DNA from: Deltaproteobacteria bacterium | Lineage (GTDB): Bacteria > Bdellovibrionota > FAC87 > UBA2466 | DNA length: 64,000 nucleotides | Assembly (NCBI GenBank): GCA_016196825.1 | Contig: JACPWY010000025.1 | Coordinates: 38,362 to 102,361 of the forward strand | Direction: 5' to 3' | Shown: one piece after another, positions 44,914-58,137 of the stretch | Position numbering within the stretch: the stretch's first letter is position 1 | Layout of the letters: every line of letters starts with the position of its first letter | The notes under the pieces: generated by a model | Seen by the model: the letters and a program-made list of their open reading frames with translations, nothing else | What the model was told of the DNA's origin: nothing | The model's database searches: none | Translations under genes and position numbers: made by a program

Positions 44914-45870
44914 TCAAGAACGAGAGGGTTGCATCGAAAAGAGGAGTTCCACTCCTTGCCTTGAATTGAACATCTTCTCCCCATCGTGGCCTACACCCGG
45001 AACAATGATCATTTCCAGCAGGGGAACGGAGAAAAAGGCCTTCATCACCTCGTAATAGTTCTGTCCGCGGAAAAGTCGATGGCGCCCCTGAGCCATGCCT
45101 TCGCAGCTCAGGTCGAGGTCTTCATCCAAGGTGTCGAGCTCGCCCAAGAAAACAGTTACGCGACGATTCGCGAAGCGCTTTTGAATCCCATCGAGCCGGC
45201 TCTTCACATACCGGTTGGGTAAATTCAATCCATACGGATAGTGGTCATAGTCAGGGCAACCCGATGGAACCCCAAAGCCTTCGCTCACCACACGACTCTG
45301 CGTCAGATAGAGCCAACTCGACGGGTTCCCCACAACGAAGCGCACTCGGTCTGTGCCCAGGGCAGTGGCTGAACTGTAGCGCGACACAAACTGTCCACCA
45401 GCCGAGTGGCCCGCGACCACAACCTGCTTCAGATTGGGAAAATGGGTACGATCAAGAACGTGAGTGAGAAGAGAATCCATCGCATCGAAACTCGAAAACT
45501 GGCTGCTCACCCCCGGCGTGTCGGAATCATCCCCAGCTTTCCACGAGGTGTCGTTCCACTGAAGGTGGGGCCCGGGCCCAGCGGCAAAGTGCGGAGCAAT
45601 CAAGATGAGCCCCGGCGCGGTGGGAAGTCCCAACGCCGCTTGTACCAGAACTTCGTAATAATGGTCGGCGTTACTGAGCATCCCATGCATTAGAATGGCC
45701 GCACGTTCCACCGACTCGTCTGGCCCATCGAGCGGACGCGACCGGTAGTAATCGACGGTGGCCTTCGGCCCCAGCTCCAAAATGCCAAGACACTCAGGCG
45801 TAGCGGTCAAACAATCGGCCTCGGCAAGGAGGCACAAGACGATCCCTAGAAACGCTAATCTGCAACCCAT
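44914..45870 (-). CDS. Secreted alpha/beta hydrolase
   Basis: A 318-residue exported hydrolase: MGCRLAFLGIVLCLLAEADC is the signal peptide, probably cleaved around ADC (possible lipobox-like region). The fold has the oxyanion His in AAILMHGMLSNA, nucleophile elbow VVAGHSAGGQFVSRY, LGELDTLDEDLD (Asp) and VPGVGHDGE (His). The pattern resembles esterases or lipases, with no clear substrate. The start at ATG 45870 matches the signal peptide. It lies 31 bases before dprA and 32 after the LysM protein gene. Confidence 0.82.
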   Translation of the reverse strand: MGCRLAFLGIVLCLLAEADCLTATPECLGILELGPKATVDYYRSRPLDGPDESVERAAILMHGMLSNADHYYEVLVQAALGLPTAPGLILIAPHFAAGPGPHLQWNDTSWKAGDDSDTPGVSSQFSSFDAMDSLLTHVLDRTHFPNLKQVVVAGHSAGGQFVSRYSSATALGTDRVRFVVGNPSSWLYLTQSRVVSEGFGVPSGCPDYDHYPYGLNLPNRYVKSRLDGIQKRFANRRVTVFLGELDTLDEDLDLSCEGMAQGRHRLFRGQNYYEVMKAFFSVPLLEMIIVPGVGHDGEKMFNSRQGVELLFSMQPSRS

Positions 45871-45902
45871 GGCGGAAATACTGGTGGCGCGGAAAGAAAA
45901 GG

Positions 45903-47099
45903 TCAATCCACTTCGAGGAGGCGGATGGGCCGACGCGGCGGCGGAGGGCGATTCGCAAATTTTTGGGCAGGCAGCAAGATATCCCCGATGACGATGGGCT
46001 CCTCATTGCGAATCACAAGACCGATCGAGGCATTCTTCGCCGCAAAGATCACCATCACCTCGGCTTTAAAGTCGGGCTTCACATCACTCTTGCTCTTGGT
46101 CACCGGATCCGTGTCGCGCAGAATACGAAACTTGTGTCCGACCTTCATGCCATCTTCGGTTCCGCGATTCACAAAGAGAATCTGGCCCTGACCCATCAGG
46201 GCGTAATCAACCTCGTCTCCCGCGAGCACCGTCGCCTCGAGATCATCCGGAGGATCGAGGAGCGGGATGTCGAGGTTTAAAAAACCCTGTCCACTCACAA
46301 CCAGATCCCCTCGTCTCATCGAGCTCAAGAGGTTGGTCACCTGAGCAACCGCCCGATCCTCCTCGACACGAATGATCTCTATTTCTCCGCCGTATCGCAC
46401 CAGATCGGCGAGCTTCCTCCCGAGAAGGCCGTTCTCTTTCAGCGGCCGATCCTTTCTCACGACGAGAAATTTCTGTCCGGGCTGGAGCAGAACACCGTCT
46501 TGAGGTTCAATGTAGATATTTTCATGCACATACATTACCGTGCGGCTCGTGAAGGATCCCTTCACGGTTCCGAGAATCGGATCCTCGTCGGTCATAATCC
46601 CCACCGGTGGACGGAAACGATTCTTCAAGTCCTGACTCACTAATGTATCGGTCTCCAGTGACGTTGCTCGGCCTTTTCCGCCGGGGACTAGGCGAATGAG
46701 CGGAATCGTGATCGTCGGCTCTTCACCGCCCTCCCGGTAGTAGGCGAGCATGCGCCCGATCTCGATATCGTGGGGATTACTGATCGCGGGGTTACTGGCC
46801 CAGATCTTGGGCCAATACCAGGGCGTCCCCAAGGTCTTGCCAGAGATGGCCCAAAGACTTTCGCCCTTGGTCACTCGATGGGATTGATGAGACGTCGCAG
46901 CTCCCGAGGCGAGACCTCGTTTGGATTTTAGTTTCGCCGTGAGCAGGTCCTTCCATTCTTTATCGGAAAGACGCGGCTTGATGATAAGACTCGCGAGCAG
47001 CTGTTCCGCGGTGAGCGGATCCAGATTGTAGCGATACGGGCGCCGGGGAGCGGCGAGCACAATCGAGGTGGCCACGAGAATGGTGAACACTTTGGTCAC
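45903..47099 (-). CDS. LysM-domain exported protein
   Basis: A 398-residue protein with a signal peptide (KVFTILVATSIVLAAP) and an N-terminal LysM motif HRVTKGESLWAISGKTLGTP that binds peptidoglycan. The remaining 300 residues are beta-rich and hold no named domain, ending in a proline/arginine stretch. The GTG at 47099 is chosen because it overlaps the stop of the preceding gene as GTGA. A similar lipoprotein-LysM pair upstream of dprA occurs in related lineages, so an envelope role is likely. Confidence 0.82.
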   Translation of the reverse strand: MTKVFTILVATSIVLAAPRRPYRYNLDPLTAEQLLASLIIKPRLSDKEWKDLLTAKLKSKRGLASGAATSHQSHRVTKGESLWAISGKTLGTPWYWPKIWASNPAISNPHDIEIGRMLAYYREGGEEPTITIPLIRLVPGGKGRATSLETDTLVSQDLKNRFRPPVGIMTDEDPILGTVKGSFTSRTVMYVHENIYIEPQDGVLLQPGQKFLVVRKDRPLKENGLLGRKLADLVRYGGEIEIIRVEEDRAVAQVTNLLSSMRRGDLVVSGQGFLNLDIPLLDPPDDLEATVLAGDEVDYALMGQGQILFVNRGTEDGMKVGHKFRILRDTDPVTKSKSDVKPDFKAEVMVIFAAKNASIGLVIRNEEPIVIGDILLPAQKFANRPPPPRRPIRLLEVD

Positions 47100-47761
47100 C
47101 CGGTTCCCCCGCGGTGCCACTTGGCCAGGTGGCTAGTGGCTCGATCGGCGAGTTTCCCCCGGGGAGCTCGGCGCAAGAGCTCTTTGAGACTCTCGGAGGC
47201 GGCGGAAAACTCACCCATCGATCCCAGCGCCAATCCGCGCCGATAAAGAGTGTCTGGCACCCTCACGCTGTCAGGAAATCTCATCATGAAATCGTTGGCG
47301 GTAAGAACACACAGACTATATTCCTTGTTGCGATAGTGACTCTCGACGATCCAAAATTGCGCCCGATCGGCGTACACATGCGTCGGATCACCATCGATAA
47401 AACGCTGAAATTCGGCTACTGCTTTCTCATAGGCCTGTTCCGACACTTGGGACAGCCCGGAATAATAGTGGGACATCCACTCGTCGCTCGAGTCGGCCAC
47501 GGTCTCCGTCTCGTCCGGCTTCGCAGCAGCGGGGGGGTGGAGCTTCACGGTCGGCGGGACGTGGCGTGGTGAGATCTCCTTCCTCCGAATCTTCTCGAGC
47601 GCAAGCCTCAGACTTCTTTTGCGGGCCTCTTCCTTCTCGATGCCCTCATTGAGCAACTGGATCCTGTCGATTTCGAGCTGAGTGTGAATTCGGCTTTTGG
47701 CCGATATGCAGCCGACCAGCGGCAACAGAAAAGTGGCAATCAATGCAATGCGCAATTGCAT
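47096..47761 (-). CDS. YbgF/CpoB-like TPR lipoprotein
   Basis: A 221-residue lipoprotein (LPLVGCISA lipobox). A coiled-coil-like Arg/Glu-rich segment (residues 25-65) is followed by TPR-like repeats: YYSGLSQVSEQAYEKAVAEF, DRAQFWIVESHYRNKEYSLC and TLYRRGLALGSMGEFSAASE. The order coiled coil plus TPR resembles YbgF/CpoB of the Tol system, but no tol genes are near. The GTGA overlap couples it to the LysM protein. Confidence 0.8.
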   Translation of the reverse strand: MQLRIALIATFLLPLVGCISAKSRIHTQLEIDRIQLLNEGIEKEEARKRSLRLALEKIRRKEISPRHVPPTVKLHPPAAAKPDETETVADSSDEWMSHYYSGLSQVSEQAYEKAVAEFQRFIDGDPTHVYADRAQFWIVESHYRNKEYSLCVLTANDFMMRFPDSVRVPDTLYRRGLALGSMGEFSAASESLKELLRRAPRGKLADRATSHLAKWHRGGTG

Positions 47762-47871
47762 AGGAGGACCTCTTACGATGTGGGGCGGGTTGTCGGGATT
47801 GTAATGGGTGCAGAACTTCCACCCATGCTAATATTTTACCGCCCTCTTACTTATCGTGCACAAAACAAATT

Positions 47872-49095
47872 ATGTTGAATGCGTTTGATACGGACGTTGT
47901 ATTGCGCTGCATTAAGGGTGGCGACTTCGAATGGTTCGAACTCTATTGCGAACAGGCACTGAGCTTCGATGTTAGCCTCAGAAACCGCATCGTACGTGCT
48001 GCGCCATCCCAGACAGCGGGCATTTCGTTGCGAGTCGTCAAGAACGGCGTCACACACAAATATTTTAGAAACGATCTCGAGCTGGGCGAGATGATCGAAG
48101 GTATTGGGCTCACCTCCGAAGTGCGCCTGCCCCGTCTGGCAGGGCTTCCCCCGACACCGTGGCCACACCAAGAGGCGCTCATTCGGCTAGGACGGGTCGC
48201 TGGTTCCCGCGTTGTGGACTACCACGACACCCGAAGAATCTTCTTTGTCGCGCAATCGGTTGGCCCATCGGGATCAGGCCGTGAAGAATCGGCTCGCCTT
48301 GAGTGGGATGGTGAAAAAAAACTTGTGAGCGCCTCCATCGACCGGCTTTGGCAAAAGGCCTTCCAGGTCATGAACCAATGGTCGCTGCCCGCGTCCCCGA
48401 AAACGCGCTGGCCGCTGCCGGGTGGAACCATTGGAATTCTCTGGAGGCCAGAGGCGCTGTCCCAACTTCTCCTCCCGTTTGTCCGCCACTTCGAAAGCGA
48501 TCGAATGCTCGGGAGCGAGTCCCTCCTCACCCAGCTCTCGTTCCCACAGCCACTTTTCTTTTCGCTGTTTGATGGAGGGAGTGAACAATCGGACCATGAG
48601 GGTGTTCCATCGCGCCCGCTCCCGCTTTTTGTCGATGGAAGACCGCGTTCTCTTGCCTGCAATTCGGCCACTGCTCGGGAGATGGGGGTACCCCCCACGG
48701 GCAACTCACGCCGCACCTCCTACCTTCTCCCCCCCACCATCGGATTTTGGCGTGTGAAAATGGCGGGCCATGAAAAGTTTACAGAGCCATTGAAGGCATT
48801 GGGAAATGGCCTCTTGGTCCATGACGCGAGCTACAACTTCGCCGAGACGGCCATCCGAATTGCGCACGCTCAGCTAGTCCACGACGGAGAGCTGGGAGAG
48901 GACCTCGAACCGACCACCCTGCCCCTGCCACTCACCGAATTCCTAAAATCCCTTGGATCATTCTCCGAAGTCGCGGACACGATCGGAATCAGTATCCAAA
49001 AGGCCGGTCACACTCTCATCACCGATTGCGACGTCCCCTGGGGCCTCTCCCCCGCCATCGCCTCCCCCGGCAACCCCTGCCTCACCTACTGGTAG
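47872..49095 (+). CDS. TldD/PmbA (TldE-like) family protein
   Basis: A 407-residue diverged member of the TldD/PmbA family, which processes modified peptides such as microcin B17 with a TldD partner. The diagnostic segment is FDGGSEQSDHEGVPSRPLPL near 234-253, then ATAREMGVPPTGNSRR (about 266-281), matching DDEGVPTRR...TGNGRR of the family. No HExxxD/H zinc motif of TldD is present, so it is TldE-like and probably not catalytic alone. No tldD is in the window. No ribosome site is visible before the ATG. Confidence 0.65.
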   Translation: MLNAFDTDVVLRCIKGGDFEWFELYCEQALSFDVSLRNRIVRAAPSQTAGISLRVVKNGVTHKYFRNDLELGEMIEGIGLTSEVRLPRLAGLPPTPWPHQEALIRLGRVAGSRVVDYHDTRRIFFVAQSVGPSGSGREESARLEWDGEKKLVSASIDRLWQKAFQVMNQWSLPASPKTRWPLPGGTIGILWRPEALSQLLLPFVRHFESDRMLGSESLLTQLSFPQPLFFSLFDGGSEQSDHEGVPSRPLPLFVDGRPRSLACNSATAREMGVPPTGNSRRTSYLLPPTIGFWRVKMAGHEKFTEPLKALGNGLLVHDASYNFAETAIRIAHAQLVHDGELGEDLEPTTLPLPLTEFLKSLGSFSEVADTIGISIQKAGHTLITDCDVPWGLSPAIASPGNPCLTYW

Positions 49096-49140
49096 TGTGG
49101 CCTTGCCCGGCGTAGTTCCCCAAGGCGGAACGGAGACGGG

Positions 49141-49170
49141 TTGGCAAGGTGTTGGTATTCTGTGTATAAC
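49141..49170 (+). promoter_or_regulatory. Predicted promoter of the 73-residue gene and ald
   Basis: TTGGCA (49141-49146) and TATAAC (49165-49170) are 18 bases apart. The -10 box ends seven bases before ATG 49178, so the transcript would begin at the start codon. Confidence 0.45.
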
Positions 49171-49177
49171 CCACCGG

Positions 49178-49399
49178 ATGTATCAAATTGTCGAAAAGAT
49201 TGATAAAGCGCTCGAAGACAAGATGCGCTGTCGGCTCGTCGACAAGATGGGGCGCTATTACCACGGCGTGATGATCGATTCATGGGTGCGGTTGTCGGGT
49301 GGAAAAATGCGGGGGAAGGTCAAATTTCAGTCCGATGAAAAGGGCGAGGTCGAGATCGACTCTAATGATATATTAGACATCCTTTTTGATGCGAAATGA
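49178..49399 (+). CDS. Small hypothetical protein
   Basis: Unrecognised 73-residue protein: MYQIVEKIDKALEDKMRCRL, a short central strand region VDKMGRYYHGVMIDSWVRL, then KGEVEIDSNDILDILFDAK. It looks like a compact mixed helix/strand fold. The ATG fits the promoter just upstream. It ends nine bases before ald, so it is probably co-transcribed with alanine dehydrogenase. Confidence 0.6.
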   Translation: MYQIVEKIDKALEDKMRCRLVDKMGRYYHGVMIDSWVRLSGGKMRGKVKFQSDEKGEVEIDSNDILDILFDAK

Positions 49400-49408
49400 G
49401 GGGGACTT

Positions 49409-50520
49409 GTGGTTGTGGGACTTCCAAAAGAGATTAAGAATCGCGAAAACCGAGTGGGGTTAATCCCGGCCGGAGTGCGAACACTGACCCAAGGGGGACA
49501 CAAGGTCCTCGTTCAGAAGGGCGCCGGTGTGGGCAGCGGCATCACCGATGAGATGTTCAGTCGGGCCGGCGCCACTTTAGTCGCAACCGCCGAAGACGCC
49601 TGGAGCGGCGACATGGTCGTGAAGGTGAAGGAACCACTCGAGCCGGAATTCAAATTCTTACGTGCGGGCCTCACTCTCTTCACCTATCTGCACCTTGCGG
49701 CCGAGAAAAAACTAACGGAGATCCTACTTGAACAGAAGGTCACGGGCATTGCGTACGAAACGATCCAAGAGGCCGACGGCGGCCTTCCGCTTCTGCGCCC
49801 CATGAGCGAGGTTGCGGGAAGGATGAGTGCCCAGGTTGGTGCATTTTATCTTCAGAGCAGCTGGGACAAGGAGAATTCGGGAAAGGGTGTTCTTCTCGGC
49901 GGCGTGCCGGGCGTAATGCCGGGTAAAGTTGTCGTCCTGGGTGGCGGCGTGGCCGGCACCAACGCGGCCAAAGTTGCTCTAGGGATGGGCGCGCTGGTCA
50001 CGGTCCTCGATGTAAATCCGCACCGCCTGGAATATCTCGAGCATATCTTTGATGGCCGCATTCTCACTCTCATGTCGAACCTCGACACGATCGAAGAGAG
50101 TGTGGCACACGCTGATCTCGTGATTGGCGCCGTGCTGATTCCCGGGGCACGCGCCCCAAAGCTCGTTTCGCGCAAGATGGTTTCACAGATGGCGCCCGGG
50201 AGCGTTCTTGTGGATGTTGCCGTGGACCAAGGTGGCTGCACTGAGACATGTCGGCCCACATCGCATGAAAATCCCACCTTTCTTGTAGATGGTGTGGTCC
50301 ATTACTGCGTCACCAATATGCCAGGCGCTGTTTCCCGTACTTCAACCTATGCACTTACGAATGCGACATTGCGTTTTGCTCTTCAGATAGCGGATAAGGG
50401 GCCGGAGAAGGCCGCGCAAATAAACATGGCGCTGAAAAGGGGTTTCAACACCTATCGCGGACAGCTGGTGCACCATGAGGTGGCCGAATCTCACGGCTTG
50501 AGATTCACCGAACTCTCCCT

Positions 50521-50524
<4 letters not shown>
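49409..50524 (+). CDS. ald: Alanine dehydrogenase
   Basis: Interconverts L-alanine and pyruvate plus ammonia with NAD+. The 371-residue product begins with GLPKEIKNRENRVGLIPAGV, has the substrate residues in FTYLHLAAEK and LLRPMSEVAGRMSAQ, and the Rossmann segment GKVVVLGGGVAGTNAAKVALGMGA. The late VDVAVDQGG and NMPGAVSRTSTYALTNAT confirm Ald rather than other NAD transhydrogenase-like proteins. The start is GTG; the stop overlaps the next gene (GTGA). Confidence 0.97.
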
Positions 50525-54204
<3,680 letters not shown>

Positions 54205-54249
54205 GACGCCGATCAGTACCCCAGCGTAATCTCGGAAAGCCAGCAGAAA

Positions 54250-55221
54250 CTAAGCCTCTAAAACAGCTGCGATTTCGCGCACTAACGCCGGTCCCCCGAA
54301 GATGAAACCGGTGTAGATCTCAACAAGGTCGGCTCCCGCTGAACGCATGTTCTGGGCATCCTCGGCTGAGCTCACGCCGCCCACACCGATGATCGTCTTA
54401 CCAGGTTTGAGACGCGTTCGCGCCCAGCCGACCATTTCGAGCGCGCGCGTAAAGAGCGGCCGACCGGAGAGCCCGCCTTCATCGAAGTTGTAGAGCTCTT
54501 TCGCGAGCGTTCTGGACGTGTTGGTGAGAACAAGGCCTGTGATCGCGGGGGCATCATTCACTCGATCGCAAAGGGCGTCGAGGTCGGCCAGCTCAAGATC
54601 GGGCGCAAGCTTGATCCACACCGGCATATCCTTCGGCAGAAGTGGAATGAGTGAATCGAGAAAGGCAGTGGATTGTAATGACCGGAGCCCTTCAGTGTTG
54701 GGAGAGCTCACGTTGACTACAAAACCTTGAACCAGGCCGCTGAGCTTCTCCAAACTTTTTTGGTAATCACCCACGGCTTCTTCCAGTGGCGTCGCCACCC
54801 CCTTGCCGATGTTGGCCAGCACCGGTCCGGGGATCGCATAGTGCTTCAGATTCGCACAAAACTCGTCGAGTCCGCAGTTGTTGAATCCAAGGCGATTCAC
54901 GAGGGCCTCACGCTCGGGGTACCGCCACAACCGTGGCCTCGGATTTCCTGGCTGCGGGAGAGGTGTCACAGTCCCCACCTCCAAAAATCCAAAGCCAAGA
55001 GTGAGAAGCGCGCGCGGCCATTCGCCGTTCTTGTCAAAGCCCGCGGCAAGGCCCAGTCGGTTGCGAAAGGCAATCGTGGGGATCGAGGGAATCCGGATGG
55101 CAGGCGCACTCAGTTGCGGCGTTGTAATCCGTTGAAACTGATCCAGCAGCTTTCCTACAATCGCATGAGCTGTCTCGGGGGTGAATTGAAGCAGAACCCT
55201 CTGAATGAGGCCGTAGAGCAT
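54250..55221 (-). CDS. pyrD: Dihydroorotate dehydrogenase (quinone), class 2
   Basis: Oxidises dihydroorotate to orotate in pyrimidine synthesis, passing electrons to quinone at the membrane. The 323-residue product has the class 2 N-terminal helix TPETAHAIVGKLLDQF, FRNRLGLAAGFDKNGE, VGTVTPLPQPGNPRPRLWR, LVNRLGFNN, VNVSSPNTEGLR with the catalytic Ser, VLTNTSRT and the FMN-binding IGVGGVSSAEDA and LVEIYTGFIFGGP. It is divergent from the outer-membrane protein gene at 55354. Confidence 0.97.
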   Translation of the reverse strand: MLYGLIQRVLLQFTPETAHAIVGKLLDQFQRITTPQLSAPAIRIPSIPTIAFRNRLGLAAGFDKNGEWPRALLTLGFGFLEVGTVTPLPQPGNPRPRLWRYPEREALVNRLGFNNCGLDEFCANLKHYAIPGPVLANIGKGVATPLEEAVGDYQKSLEKLSGLVQGFVVNVSSPNTEGLRSLQSTAFLDSLIPLLPKDMPVWIKLAPDLELADLDALCDRVNDAPAITGLVLTNTSRTLAKELYNFDEGGLSGRPLFTRALEMVGWARTRLKPGKTIIGVGGVSSAEDAQNMRSAGADLVEIYTGFIFGGPALVREIAAVLEA

Positions 55222-55353
55222 TCCCGGATCCTAGCGGGACCAGTGTTTCAATTCAAACTGACTACTGATCAGATCGGGTATGGGATTCCACCACCCCTGC
55301 GGGTTCCAACCTCCTCGTCTGATATAATTTTTAAGATACCCTCCGCCTATACA

Positions 55354-56835
55354 ATGCAACGAATCATCATCAGCTTCGCCCTCTGCACCGGTGTTTGGCT
55401 CTCGGCGGCGCCCAAAAGCCCTCCGCCACCAGCCCTGCAGAAGCCGCTCGCGGCCGATTCGGAAAACGTGATCGACATCCGCCCCACCAAGGACTTTCTC
55501 GAGCTCAATGAAACGGATCCCATCCCCTCCAAACTCCTCGCCTGGGACAAGGATAGCGGCGCAACCCTTTTCTTCAGCAAATCGGAGCTCCCGTTTGTCT
55601 ACCTTAAAGGGCGGCTCCGAAACAGTTTTGGCCTCTCTATCAACGATCGCTTTGTGCCGGTGAAGGCGGGCGTCTTCATAGTCAAGCTGAGTCTCCCACT
55701 TGCCATCAGCACCTTCACGCTCAAGGTCTTTGCCCCCGATCGGAGCTTCGACACCTTTCGGCTCCTCGGTTTCTGGACCAAGGTTCCACCCTCCTTTCGC
55801 GTGAAGGTGCAGGATGAACATGGCGGCGTCAGCGAGCGAAGCCTCGGATTCACGGGGCGTGTGAAACGGGCCGCTTTCGCACAGCTCTATAGTGAAGCCA
55901 CCCCCGTCTCATTGGTTGATCTCGATGGCCAAAAGCACGCCAAGCTCACCTTCCGCGTCTACTATCCCCCTGAGCCCGAACAACTCTACGACGCGTGGGC
56001 GATCATCGTCCGCAATAGCCGGGGCGAGACGGTGTCGGAGGTCCGTCGCTACGGCAGCCCTCCCCAGAGCATCGACTGGCGCGAAGTCTCCGAACCCATC
56101 ATGCGACGAGACACCTACTTCTATCAGGTGAACCTTTATAAGGAGGCCGACGAATACCCCGGCATCGCTAATCGATTTGAAACAATCGAGGGCCTAAGCC
56201 TTCTGCGCGCTCAGTACTCTCGGAACTTTGAGATCGAGCCCCGCGCGGAGATCGGTTACTACCTCGTCGACCACACGATGCATGTTCCCACAGAGCCCAA
56301 CCACTACCAGGGAGTCTTTGTCGCAGCAGACGTAACCCTCTCCTTCTGGAACACAATCATTCTTCGAGGGGAAGCCCTTTCGGCCCTTGAGCAAAAAGAT
56401 CCCAACGAGAATTTCAACTTTCAACGCATCGGTGCCGGCGTGCGCCTCTACAGCCATGGGGAAAACGCCTGGCTGGGATCGCCCCACCTCACTCGAGTCG
56501 ATCTGCTTGGCACTCTCTGCGCCTTTGGCATCGCTGGAAATTCATACGTGCCTCGCTTCATCGACTACGGCCTCCTCTTCGAGCCGCACTTTGTGCTCTG
56601 GGCCTACAACTACATCACACCGTGGTTTGAATATGCTATTCGGCCCGATCGCGGGCAGAAGCGCCTCTCCTTCGGAGTTTCGTACTATTTCTTCGTCAGG
56701 CCCTGGAGCATGAAGCTGGGGTTTGGTTTCGCGAGCGATCGTATTCTTGAGTACAACCCACCGCTCGCCCCCACCACCGCAGGCGATTCATTCTCGTCTT
56801 TGAGAACTTATACCAGCCTGATCTTTTTTCTATAG
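55354..56835 (+). CDS. Outer-membrane-associated protein, unknown
   Basis: A 493-residue exported protein: signal peptide RIIISFALCTGVWLSAAP, a proline-rich stretch, beta-sandwich-like repeats (residues 60-250), then a C-terminal half with alternating strands (IEPRAEIGYYLVDHTMHV, KRLSFGVSYYFFVRPWSMKLGFGF) ending in a Phe-Leu-type strand. The C terminus resembles an outer-membrane barrel. No family is recognised. ATG 55354 follows a TATAAT box at 55323-55328 by 25 bases; the long upstream frame is antisense to pyrD and is rejected. Confidence 0.72.
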   Translation: MQRIIISFALCTGVWLSAAPKSPPPPALQKPLAADSENVIDIRPTKDFLELNETDPIPSKLLAWDKDSGATLFFSKSELPFVYLKGRLRNSFGLSINDRFVPVKAGVFIVKLSLPLAISTFTLKVFAPDRSFDTFRLLGFWTKVPPSFRVKVQDEHGGVSERSLGFTGRVKRAAFAQLYSEATPVSLVDLDGQKHAKLTFRVYYPPEPEQLYDAWAIIVRNSRGETVSEVRRYGSPPQSIDWREVSEPIMRRDTYFYQVNLYKEADEYPGIANRFETIEGLSLLRAQYSRNFEIEPRAEIGYYLVDHTMHVPTEPNHYQGVFVAADVTLSFWNTIILRGEALSALEQKDPNENFNFQRIGAGVRLYSHGENAWLGSPHLTRVDLLGTLCAFGIAGNSYVPRFIDYGLLFEPHFVLWAYNYITPWFEYAIRPDRGQKRLSFGVSYYFFVRPWSMKLGFGFASDRILEYNPPLAPTTAGDSFSSLRTYTSLIFFL

Positions 56836-56837
56836 AG

Positions 56838-57926
56838 CTAAGTGAGATGTATCAGCTGATAGAGAACCGTCGAGAGGACTATGACCTTCCAACCCGAGAG
56901 CTTGAGCTGAACATTCAGGATTAGCAGAACAAAGCCCAGGATCATTTCTCTTTTGTCGACGAGGGCGGAGCTCACAAGAGCAAGACTTGCCGCGAAAATG
57001 CAGCCGATGACCACCGGAATTGCGCCGTCGCAAAAAAGGGAGAGCCACGGAGCTCGCTCCAGCCGAGGAAACGCGAAGGGCATCACACCCAGGATGACCA
57101 AACACCCGGGCAGGTACATTCCTAAAGTCGCCGCAAAGGCCCCCAGAAATCCGGCCGCTCGATAACCGATAAAGGTCGAGGTCAGTGTCACAGGACCCGG
57201 CGTCACCTGCCCAAACGCCACAGCGTCCAAAAACTCGTGCGTGGTGAGCCAGTGATAGACCTCAACGGCCTGGTGCTGAAGGACCGGGATGATCGCAAGG
57301 CCCGTTCCAAACGTGAAGGCGCCCGCCTTGAAGTGGATCCAGAAAAGGAGCACGAGAAGCCACGGCGAAAATTCTAGGCGGGCGGGCCGTTTGAGCCACA
57401 CCATCGCCGCTCCGCCTGACAAGATAATCACCGGCTCAAGCCCCGGAGCCTCAAGCATCAGCACAAAGCCGATTGCCATGAGCACCCACGCAAAGCCCCT
57501 TCGATAAAATGGTTCAAAAAGCCTGACAGCGCTGTCCCAAATGACAACCAAAGCTCCCACGCGCATTCCAGCAATGAGGCTCAGCCCAAATGTGAGGTGC
57601 GCAATCGATTGATAAAGCACAGCGAGTAAAAGAATGAGAGCCGCGCCCGGCAGAAGAAAGCTCACCCCGGCGACGAGTCCGCCCGCGATCCCACGGACGT
57701 GGTAGCCGATCCAAAGCGCCATCTGATAGGCGACCGGCCCCGGCAAGAGCTTGCAGATCACAAAGCGAGCAGTGAAGTCGCGAGCGGAGATCCACTTGCG
57801 CTGCCGGCTCAGTTCCGATTCCATGAGTGCCACGAGCGCAACTGGTCCCCCAAAGCCCATGGCGCCAAGTTTGAGAAAGAGGACTGCAACGGTCGGGAGA
57901 CTGGGGGGCGTTGGCATCGCAGGCAT
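56838..57926 (-). CDS. chrA: Chromate transporter ChrA
   Basis: An inner-membrane CHR-family transporter that exports chromate. The 362-residue protein has two homologous halves of about six helices. The first carries FLKLGAMGFGGPVALVALMESEL, the second FGTGLAIIPVLQHQA and AFGQVTPGPVTLTSTFIGYRAAG. These are the two family signatures. Start ATGs at 57926 and 57917 are both possible. A TATAAT (57925-57930) overlaps the first, and the second lies exactly seven bases after it. An inverted repeat at 57957 is just upstream. The nearest neighbours are unrelated. Confidence 0.93.
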   Translation of the reverse strand: MPAMPTPPSLPTVAVLFLKLGAMGFGGPVALVALMESELSRQRKWISARDFTARFVICKLLPGPVAYQMALWIGYHVRGIAGGLVAGVSFLLPGAALILLLAVLYQSIAHLTFGLSLIAGMRVGALVVIWDSAVRLFEPFYRRGFAWVLMAIGFVLMLEAPGLEPVIILSGGAAMVWLKRPARLEFSPWLLVLLFWIHFKAGAFTFGTGLAIIPVLQHQAVEVYHWLTTHEFLDAVAFGQVTPGPVTLTSTFIGYRAAGFLGAFAATLGMYLPGCLVILGVMPFAFPRLERAPWLSLFCDGAIPVVIGCIFAASLALVSSALVDKREMILGFVLLILNVQLKLSGWKVIVLSTVLYQLIHLT

Positions 57927-57956
57927 TATAGGCCCAAAATTCCGCTATCGCGATTT

Positions 57957-57998
57957 CTTACTCATGAGTCCATTGTTACTAATGAGGTCATAAGTAAG
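57957..57998. promoter_or_regulatory. Inverted repeat upstream of chrA, possible operator
   Basis: CTTACTCATGA (57957-57967) and TCATAAGTAAG (57988-57998) are inverted with one mismatch, and CATT...AATG pairs in the centre. It lies 30 bases upstream of chrA, where a regulator such as a ChrB-like protein would bind. It could also be a hairpin terminating upstream transcription. Confidence 0.4.
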
Positions 57999-58137
57999 GG
58001 CAAAAGCCCATTTTCGGCGTTGTGGTGACGGAATTGGTCCACCCTGAACAGGGCTACAGACGCCGGCCCCGCACGCACGTCCCCCGCACGCCCTGGCCGA
58101 GACTTTGCACACCTGACACGGGTCGGGGGGAAGCACT

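Noticed and set aside
54727..55353. The upstream half of the 702-codon frame before the outer-membrane protein
   Set aside because: It is antisense to pyrD; the signal peptide and promoter place the true start at 55354.
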